This document shows, piece after piece, positions 5,830 to 11,164 of a stretch of DNA of 11,164 nucleotides; positions within the stretch are counted from its first letter, which is position 1; each line of letters begins with the position of its first letter. The DNA is from Bacteroidota bacterium. Lineage in GTDB: Bacteria; Bacteroidota; Bacteroidia; Flavobacteriales_F; PHOS-HE28. The translations under genes were made by a program, and so were the position numbers. The notes under the pieces were generated by a model that saw nothing but the letters and a program-made list of their open reading frames with translations, ran no database searches and was not told where the DNA came from. The stretch lies in NCBI GenBank assembly GCA_023428865.1, contig JAEYWT010000014.1, positions 1-11,164 of the forward strand, in the 5' to 3' direction.

Positions 5830-8690
5830 TCCTTCCGCAAGGCGGACCGCGCTTCGCGGACCAAGGCTCCCAAAGCCAACAAGAGCACCAAGGCACTAGC
5901 GGCCATCATGTATGGGCGCGAGCTGTGGAAGGGCTTGCTGTGGATGCTGAAGACCACTTCGTGCTCCCCGGCCGGTACACGTAGGCCACGCAACACATAG
6001 TCCACACGTGCATGATCCACGGGCTGGCCATCGATGCTAGCCTGCCAATCGGGACCATACCAGATCTCGCTGAACACCACCACACCACCAGCTTGTGAAC
6101 GCACAGTGTAAGTGAGCTTGTTCGTCTCGTAGCTGGTGAGCTCGGCGCTGGCAGATGGATCAGGTGAAAGCGGTGCATCACCGATCACCGTACGGTAACG
6201 CTCATCCACCAAGGCGGTGCGTGCCGGATCGAAAGCGCTCAACGCCATGATCTCCGCATCGGCATCCTGCTGCCACTTCACTTCATCCACGAACCACGCT
6301 GCACCCAGCGCATTGGTATTGCGGATCGGCGGACGTTCCGGGTTGTAGATCAAGTAGCGCGTGTTGAGCATGTTGAGCACACCCTCCTTCGCCAGCAGGC
6401 TGTCGATCTGCGGCAGCGATGTACCGCTCTGCAACAGATCACCCACACGCTGCATGGCCGCGCCCAGTTGGAATTCGATCAACTCCTGGTAGCGCTTCAA
6501 CTTGGCTCCGTGGTAACCACCTAGGCTACGGTGGAAGTAGCTGACCTGCGTGCTGTTGAATGGATTGTTCAACGAGAGCACGCGATAGCCACCGTTGTTG
6601 CGGCGCAGGCTCTGGAAGCGGGAAGCCAACTCTTCATCGGGTTTCAGCCCCTTGCTGGCACCACGTTCGTTCTGTTTCTGATCCTTCAAACGAGCCAACA
6701 CCACCTTGTGTGCCTCCTCTGCGGCCGGGTTCCACTCCGCCTCCAAGATGGCCTTGTCGGCGACGGTGGGCACGAAGGGTTTGTTCAGTTCATCCAGATC
6801 GGCCCATTGCACGTAGCGCCCCTTGTCCTTCTCATTGTGCATGTAGCGCTTGGCCACAGTGACCTGGTCCAGCAACACCAAGAGCCCAAGCCCAGCAACG
6901 AACACCGTACCACCTACGACCTTGCGACCGAAGAGGAACAAGAGTATGCCCGCGCCGAGCACGAAGGCGAAACTGCGCCACACGTCAGCGGTGAAGATGC
7001 CGATGCGCACTTCCTTCAGGTTCTCCACGAACATGGCCACCTGCGATCCCATCTGTGGCGAACTCTCGGCCTGCTGCGTGAGCATGACCTTTTCTTGGTC
7101 GCTCACGAAACTGAAGAGGCTGTCCGGCGCCATGCCGAACGCCAGCAGCAGCACGAGCACGCTGCCCACACCGACCATGGCGCGCTTCTCCATCAACTTA
7201 TCCCAGGCTGCCCCCGTAGCGTTCCGCGCCTTCAGCAAACGATCCACATACAATACCGCCAATACCGCCACCGCCAGCGAGAGCACCACGAGGATCATGG
7301 TGACCGAACGGAACTTGTCGTAGCCGGGCACATGCTCCAAAAAGAAGTCGGTGAGCGGCATGTGATTGCGGCCCCACGAGAGCAGGAGCGTAACCAACAA
7401 GGCACTGAACAGCGCATACACCAGGCCATCGCGCATGAGCACCAGACCTGCGATCAAGTAGATGATCAACAAGGCACCAGCCAGCAGTGATGCTTTGATG
7501 CCCACCACCGCCACCGTGTTGTCCAGTTCGTCGAACGGTGCCGCGTTGGCGATGCCCACCTGCAAGGCCAGCAGGATCACCGAGCCGAGTATCCACCACC
7601 GATCACGCCCTTCCGCCTGCAACAACAGCAGCAACATGAGCACGAGGATGATGGCACCACCGTATTGCGGACCGGCCGTGCTGTACTGATCACCCCAGTA
7701 ACGGTTCATCTGAGCGATGTTCTGGCGCAACCGCGGGTCGGCCTTCGCCACCTCCGGTCCATTGCCGATCATGCTGCTGGAACCACCCTTCGCATCGGGC
7801 ACCAGGAAGGTGAAGGACTCCTGCTTGCCATAGCTGTACTGCGTCACATAATCGCGGTCCAATCCAGCGGTGCGCAAGCCTTCATCCTTTGAACCATCGG
7901 GCAGGATGGTGAGCTCGCTCTTGCCGCGCGTGCTGTACTTTCCATATTCCACCGTGCTCCACAACATGCCCATGTTGCAGACCAAAGCGAGCACCACCGC
8001 CACCGCACCGAGTCCTGAGCGTATGGCGAAATCGGGCAATGCCTTCTCGCGGAACGCACGGGCCGCTTCCGAAAAGCCGAAGAGCACGAGCAACATCGCC
8101 AGGTAGTAGGTGATCTGCACGTGGTTCATCATCACTTCCAAGCCCAGGAAGAGCGCCAGAAGTGCGGCACCGGTCCACTTGTCGCCGCGGTACAAGAGGT
8201 ACATGGCACCGAACACCAACGGCATGTAGCCGATGGCGTTGGCCTTGCTGGTGTGGCCTGCCGGCAGGATAACGAAGAAGTAACTGCTGAAGGCGAAGGC
8301 GATGGCGCCCACCACGCTGAGCCACGGATCCACCTTGAGGATGCGCAAGAGCACGTACATGCCCAGCAGGTAGAGGAAGAGGAAGTTCGCCGGACGTGGT
8401 AGGAACCCGTGGAAGGCATCATCCACCACGGAAAGCAAGTTGGCCGTCCACTTCACCATGATCTGGTACGAGGGCATGCCGCTGAACATGCTGCCGGTCC
8501 ACAGCGCTTCCTCGCCCGTGGCATCGCGGTGCTCGTTCACCTCCTGCGCCATGCCCTTCCATTGCTTGATGTCGTGCTGCACCAGCCCTTTGCCTTCCAT
8601 CACCGGGGTGAAATAGGCCAGGCACAGGGCGTAGAACAGGGCCACCGCCGCCACAACGGGCAGCAGTCGTTTCCAGGGAAGGGCGTTCAT
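5826..8690 (-). CDS. YfhO-family polytopic membrane protein (putative GT-C glycosyltransferase)
   Basis: This 954-residue protein has an N-terminal signal-anchor helix (residues 8-28), many further membrane helices, a large soluble part in the second half and a last helix near the C-terminus (MMAASALVLLLALGALV). Conserved points of the family are visible: HDIKQW at 39-44 just after the first helix, FSGMPSYQ at 69-76, AGHTSKANAIGYMPL at 144-158 and NHVQITYY at 189-196. Near the end is the exposed domain with FSEIWYGPDWQASIDG followed by YVLRGLRVPAGEH. The length is usual for Bacteroidota YfhO proteins. In Bacillus subtilis YfhO is linked to glycosylation of lipoteichoic acid; in Bacteroidota the substrate is not known to me. 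It probably transfers a sugar from a lipid carrier on the outer side of the inner membrane, in step with the glycosyltransferase and flippase behind it. Confidence 0.9.
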   Translation of the reverse strand: MNALPWKRLLPVVAAVALFYALCLAYFTPVMEGKGLVQHDIKQWKGMAQEVNEHRDATGEEALWTGSMFSGMPSYQIMVKWTANLLSVVDDAFHGFLPRPANFLFLYLLGMYVLLRILKVDPWLSVVGAIAFAFSSYFFVILPAGHTSKANAIGYMPLVFGAMYLLYRGDKWTGAALLALFLGLEVMMNHVQITYYLAMLLVLFGFSEAARAFREKALPDFAIRSGLGAVAVVLALVCNMGMLWSTVEYGKYSTRGKSELTILPDGSKDEGLRTAGLDRDYVTQYSYGKQESFTFLVPDAKGGSSSMIGNGPEVAKADPRLRQNIAQMNRYWGDQYSTAGPQYGGAIILVLMLLLLLQAEGRDRWWILGSVILLALQVGIANAAPFDELDNTVAVVGIKASLLAGALLIIYLIAGLVLMRDGLVYALFSALLVTLLLSWGRNHMPLTDFFLEHVPGYDKFRSVTMILVVLSLAVAVLAVLYVDRLLKARNATGAAWDKLMEKRAMVGVGSVLVLLLAFGMAPDSLFSFVSDQEKVMLTQQAESSPQMGSQVAMFVENLKEVRIGIFTADVWRSFAFVLGAGILLFLFGRKVVGGTVFVAGLGLLVLLDQVTVAKRYMHNEKDKGRYVQWADLDELNKPFVPTVADKAILEAEWNPAAEEAHKVVLARLKDQKQNERGASKGLKPDEELASRFQSLRRNNGGYRVLSLNNPFNSTQVSYFHRSLGGYHGAKLKRYQELIEFQLGAAMQRVGDLLQSGTSLPQIDSLLAKEGVLNMLNTRYLIYNPERPPIRNTNALGAAWFVDEVKWQQDADAEIMALSAFDPARTALVDERYRTVIGDAPLSPDPSASAELTSYETNKLTYTVRSQAGGVVVFSEIWYGPDWQASIDGQPVDHARVDYVLRGLRVPAGEHEVVFSIHSKPFHSSRPYMMAASALVLLLALGALVREARSALRKE

Positions 8691-8705
8691 GGTTGGAAGT
8701 AGGGG

Positions 8706-8951
8706 CTACTTGATCTCTTCAAAATCGGCATCCACGATGGTGCCGCGCGATGGACCGGATGAGCGGTCGTTGTCCGAAGGCCGTTCGATGCGCACGTCAC
8801 CAGCCGGGCGCTGGGCTTCGTTGGTGCGCCGGGCTGGTGGCGCGTTCCGAGTTGCTTGGTAACGCAGGATCATGCGCAAGACCCACCAAGCGATCACCAA
8901 TACGAGGATGGTGCGCAGGGTACCGTTGAAACTGGCTTCGGCTACGGTCAT
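8706..8951 (-). CDS. Small DUF4834-like membrane protein
   Basis: This 81-residue protein has one membrane helix near the N-terminus (about 12-29, TLRTILVLVIAWWVLRMI). A polar, Arg/Pro-rich linker follows and the protein ends in DADFEEIK. A single N-terminal helix plus a C-terminal D-x-x-D-F-E-E-I is the layout of the DUF4834 family of Bacteroidota, whose function is unknown. The frame stays open upstream to 9368, but that part runs antisense through the helicase start. ATG 8951 is preferred because an exact -7 promoter element lies 10 bases before it. The YfhO gene begins 15 bases downstream, so this is the first gene of the operon. Assignment to DUF4834 is by pattern, not by search. Confidence 0.72.
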   Translation of the reverse strand: MTVAEASFNGTLRTILVLVIAWWVLRMILRYQATRNAPPARRTNEAQRPAGDVRIERPSDNDRSSGPSRGTIVDADFEEIK

Positions 8952-8961
8952 GGGAAGCGGC

Positions 8962-8969
8962 CAAAGATA
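8962..8969 (-). promoter_or_regulatory. -7 promoter element of the glycan operon
   Basis: Read on the minus strand this is TATCTTTG, an exact match to the Bacteroidota -7 consensus TAnnTTTG. It ends 10 bases before the ATG at 8951, so the transcript leader would be only a few bases long. No TTG is present at the -33 distance; the sequence there is almost all G and C. It would drive the four genes from 8951 to 3022. Confidence 0.6.
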
Positions 8970-8999
8970 GGCCCGGGGCCCCACCCGCCCCAGAACCCC

Positions 9000-9007
9000 T
9001 ACCTTTG
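9000..9007 (+). promoter_or_regulatory. -7 promoter element of the helicase gene
   Basis: TACCTTTG matches the Bacteroidota -7 consensus TAnnTTTG exactly. It lies 17 bases before ATG 9025 and 53 bases before ATG 9061, so it is compatible with either helicase start. A -33 TTG is not visible. It faces away from the element at 8962-8969, with 30 bases between the two. Confidence 0.6.
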
Positions 9008-9060
9008 CCGCCGTTCTGCGCCGAATGAGCGCTTCGACCACCTTCCCCTTCTCCGTTACC

Positions 9061-10953
9061 ATGTCTTCCTTCGAAGCGCTCGGCCTACGCGCCGAAACCC
9101 TCAAGTCCCTCGCCGATATCGGCTTCACCACCCCTACTCCCGTGCAGGAACAGGCCATCCCCCTGTTGCTGAAGACCGAGAAGGACGTGGTGGCGCTGGC
9201 CCAGACCGGCACCGGTAAAACGGCCGCCTTCGGCCTGCCCATGCTCGAATACCTGGATCCGCAGGACCGAACCATCCAGAGCCTCGTGCTGGCACCCACG
9301 CGCGAGCTGTGTGTGCAGATCGCCAAGGACCTGGAGCGTTTCAGCGCCAACCTGAAAGGCACCCGCATCGTAGCGGTCTATGGCGGCGCCAGCATCCGCG
9401 ACCAGATCCGCGATATCCAACGCGGCGCCCAGATCATCGTGGCCACACCCGGCCGACTGCTCGACCTGATCGGCCGCGATGTGCTGGACCTGAGCACGGT
9501 GGACGTGGTGGTGCTGGACGAGGCCGATGAGATGCTCAACATGGGCTTCCAGGAAGACCTCACCGAGATCCTGGAGAAGACGCCGGAGGACAAGCGCACC
9601 TGGCTCTTCAGCGCGACGATGAGCAGCGAGGTACGCCGCATCGCCAAGCGCTACATGCGCGAATTCGAAGAGGTGAGCGTAGGGCCCGCCAACAGCGCGG
9701 CAGCCGCCATCCAGCACCAGTACTGCGTGGTCCACAGCAAGGACCGCTTCGCTGCACTGAAACGCTTCATCGATGCCGACTCCGACCTTTTCGGCATCGT
9801 GTTCTGCCGTACCAAACACGAGACCCAGGACCTGGCCACCGCACTGGTGCGCGACGGCTACAACGCCGACGCCATCCACGGCGACCTCTCGCAAGCACAA
9901 CGCGACCATGTGATGGGCCGCTACCGTGCCCGCACCATCCGCCTGCTGATCGCGACGGATGTGGCTGCGCGCGGGATCGACGTGAAGGACGTGACCCACG
10001 TGTTCCACTTCGACCTGCCCGGCGAGGCGGAGAACTACACCCACCGCAGCGGTCGTACGGGCCGTGCCGGTCGCGCGGGTATCTCGCTCAGCATCATCGG
10101 TGTGCGCGACGTGAACAAGATCCGCCAGCTGGAACGTGCGCTGAAGACCCACTTCACCTACGTGCGTGTGCCCGGCGGTGCCGAGATCGGCAAACAGCAA
10201 GTGGTGGCCTACATGAAGCGCCTGAAGAGCGTTGAGGTGGACAGCGAAGGCCTGGAGGAACTTCTCTCCGAGGCCCGCGCCGAGTTGATGAGCTTCGAAA
10301 AGGAAGAGCTGATCGATCGGTTCATGAGCCTCGCGTTCAACCGCATCATTGAAGCACACCGCACCTCGTTCGACCTGAATGTGGACATGAGCCGCAAGGA
10401 CCACAGCGCCCGCGCGGAACGGCCTTCTTCGCTGGAGCGTTTCAGCACCGGCCGCCAGATGTTCATCAACCTGGGCACCGCCGATGGCTTCGACAAAGGC
10501 AAGATGCTCGGCTACATCTGCGGCATCAGCGGCCTCAGCGGTGAACTGATCGGCCGCATGCTGATCAAGGACGTGTATTCCTTCGTGGACATCGAGCCCG
10601 ACCACTTCGAGCAGGTGTTGAACGCTTTCCAGAACGCCAACTACAAGGGCCGCAGCGTGCGTGTGGATGCCGCAGCCGGTGGCAGCAAGGGCGGTGAGCC
10701 ACGGCCTGCGAGTGGTGGTTACCGTGGTGGCGGCGGCGGTGGATACAAAGGTGGCGGTGGCGGATATCGCGGCGGGAACGACCGCCGCGGTGATCGTGGT
10801 GGCCACCAGAGCAGTTACCGACCCAACCGCGGCGAAGGCGGCGGCGGATACCAAGGCAACCGGGACAGCGGCGGCGGATCGCGCGGCTTCCAGAAGAAAG
10901 AAGGCTTCTACGAGCCCAAGCCGAAGTTCCCGAAGCGGGAGCGCAAAGGCTGA
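9061..10953 (+). CDS. DEAD-box RNA helicase with DbpA RNA-binding domain and Gly/Arg-rich tail (DeaD/CsdA-like)
   Basis: This 630-residue protein carries every helicase motif: Q motif (FEALGL at 4-9, Q29), motif I AQTGTGKT at 47-54, PTREL at 79-83, TPGR at 129-132, DEAD at 153-156, SAT at 184-186, ATDVAARGID at 298-307 and HRSGRTGR at 328-335. Residues about 466-537 match the DbpA RNA-binding domain (MFINLGTADGFDKG onward). Residues 541-630 form a Gly/Arg/Tyr-rich tail that ends in a lysine/arginine cluster. The domain order is that of DeaD/CsdA, ATP-dependent RNA helicases that help ribosome assembly and RNA turnover, often in the cold. ATG 9061 begins MSSFEALGL, as in relatives; the in-frame ATG at 9025 would add 12 residues and cannot be excluded. 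The gene is divergent from the glycan operon and shares its upstream region. The long open frame on the opposite strand is a codon-bias shadow. Confidence 0.95.
   Translation: MSSFEALGLRAETLKSLADIGFTTPTPVQEQAIPLLLKTEKDVVALAQTGTGKTAAFGLPMLEYLDPQDRTIQSLVLAPTRELCVQIAKDLERFSANLKGTRIVAVYGGASIRDQIRDIQRGAQIIVATPGRLLDLIGRDVLDLSTVDVVVLDEADEMLNMGFQEDLTEILEKTPEDKRTWLFSATMSSEVRRIAKRYMREFEEVSVGPANSAAAAIQHQYCVVHSKDRFAALKRFIDADSDLFGIVFCRTKHETQDLATALVRDGYNADAIHGDLSQAQRDHVMGRYRARTIRLLIATDVAARGIDVKDVTHVFHFDLPGEAENYTHRSGRTGRAGRAGISLSIIGVRDVNKIRQLERALKTHFTYVRVPGGAEIGKQQVVAYMKRLKSVEVDSEGLEELLSEARAELMSFEKEELIDRFMSLAFNRIIEAHRTSFDLNVDMSRKDHSARAERPSSLERFSTGRQMFINLGTADGFDKGKMLGYICGISGLSGELIGRMLIKDVYSFVDIEPDHFEQVLNAFQNANYKGRSVRVDAAAGGSKGGEPRPASGGYRGGGGGGYKGGGGGYRGGNDRRGDRGGHQSSYRPNRGEGGGGYQGNRDSGGGSRGFQKKEGFYEPKPKFPKRERKG
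10681..10890 (+). repeat. Low-complexity GGN-codon repeat encoding the helicase tail
   Basis: This stretch is dominated by GGT/GGC codons broken by TAC/TAT and AAA/CGT, which gives imperfect eight-residue units (GYRGGGGG, GYKGGGGG) and three RGG triplets (residues 555-557, 570-572 and 579-581). It stays in frame. Such tracts bind RNA non-specifically in related helicases and tend to vary in length between strains by slippage. Confidence 0.6.
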
Positions 10954-11004
10954 CCGTTCCGCTGCACCGCTGCGGATCCCCGTTGACCTCGAGGTTCGTA
11001 GGGC

Positions 11005-11164
11005 ATGGATATCCGGACACAACTGCTGAAGGGCAACAGCCGCGCCAATGCGGAAAACGTTGCCACCTACGTGGGCAGCAACCCGGGTCGCTTCCGCATC
11101 TTGATGCAGTGTATGTTGGATGTCGACCGGCGCACCGGACAACTCGCCTCGCACAGTGTGGCCA
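11005..11164 (+). CDS. HEAT-repeat-like protein, C-terminus off the right edge
   Basis: Fifty-three codons are visible, starting MDIRTQLLKGNSRANAENVA. An in-frame TAG at 10999-11001, two codons before this ATG, fixes the start as ATG 11005 or a later one. The run of amphipathic helices (RTQLLKGNSRANAENVATYV, then GRFRILMQCMLDVDRR, then QLASHSVA) resembles the beginning of a small Bacteroidota family of HEAT-repeat proteins that is sometimes mislabelled adenylosuccinate lyase. It is all-helical and probably cytoplasmic, and no function is established. It lies 51 bases after the helicase stop on the same strand, and I see no strong terminator or -7 element between them, so read-through is likely. 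Confidence 0.62.
   Translation, partial: MDIRTQLLKGNSRANAENVATYVGSNPGRFRILMQCMLDVDRRTGQLASHSVA

Noticed and set aside
6531..7490. 319-codon open frame on the plus strand inside the YfhO gene
   Set aside because: The protein is His/Gln/Glu-rich with no motifs and lies wholly antisense to a well-supported membrane-protein gene.
8952..9368. Upstream extension of the DUF4834-like gene
   Set aside because: The extension is antisense to the helicase N-terminus and would place the start beyond the exact -7 element at 8962-8969.
10954..10990. Possible terminator after the helicase (CCGC...GCGG)
   Set aside because: Only a 4-bp stem with a 9-base loop and no T tract follows, which is too weak to call.
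9085..11154. 689-codon open frame on the minus strand across the helicase
   Set aside because: It runs antisense through a complete DEAD-box helicase; its Ala/His/Val-rich, motif-free protein is what strong GC-biased codon use produces on the opposite strand.
1..11164. CRISPR array, tRNA/rRNA genes, transposases, phage or defence genes
   Set aside because: None of their signatures (regular spaced repeats, cloverleaf, integrase or nuclease motifs) were seen on either strand.

Overview
The window looks like chromosomal DNA of a Bacteroidota bacterium, probably a relatively GC-rich member of the Flavobacteriales or a related order. The signs are two exact copies of the Bacteroidota -7 promoter element (TAnnTTTG), general lack of Shine-Dalgarno sequences before starts, a small DUF4834-like membrane protein, a YfhO-family giant membrane protein, a glycosyltransferase with the WPPNGGAG..R N-terminus common in this phylum, and an exported delta-60/SBBP-like repeat protein. 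The taxon is inferred from gene content only.

Layout. Positions 1-838 (minus): the N-terminal part of an exported repeat protein that runs off the left edge. Positions 851-1372: about 520 bases without a convincing gene, carrying a possible promoter and several dyad symmetries. Positions 1373-3027 (plus): a two-gene unit of SAM-dependent methyltransferase and family-2 glycosyltransferase, joined by an ATGA overlap. Positions 8951 down to 3022 (minus): a four-gene operon in the order DUF4834-like protein, YfhO-family protein, family-4 glycosyltransferase and Wzx/MATE-type flippase. Its end overlaps the end of the glycosyltransferase-2 gene by 6 bp. Positions 9061-10953 (plus): a DEAD-box RNA helicase with a DbpA RNA-binding domain and a Gly/Arg-rich tail, divergent from the operon. 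From 11005 (plus): the start of a HEAT-repeat-like protein that runs off the right edge.

How the genes fit together. Five of the eight genes (methyltransferase, two glycosyltransferases, YfhO, flippase) point to assembly and membrane export of a cell-surface glycan. The right part (helicase, HEAT-like gene) is ordinary housekeeping. Hand counts on sample lines put GC at roughly 40-53% left of about 3240 and near 60% right of about 3240. The change falls inside the flippase gene, not between genes. This suggests that the left part, including the last 70 or so flippase codons, has a different history from the rest.

I found no CRISPR array, tRNA, rRNA, transposase, phage gene or toxin-antitoxin pair, and nothing that I can defend as a new system. 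The items most worth a second look are the composition junction in the flippase, the dyad-rich gene-free stretch, and the compact divergent promoter region at 8962-9007.
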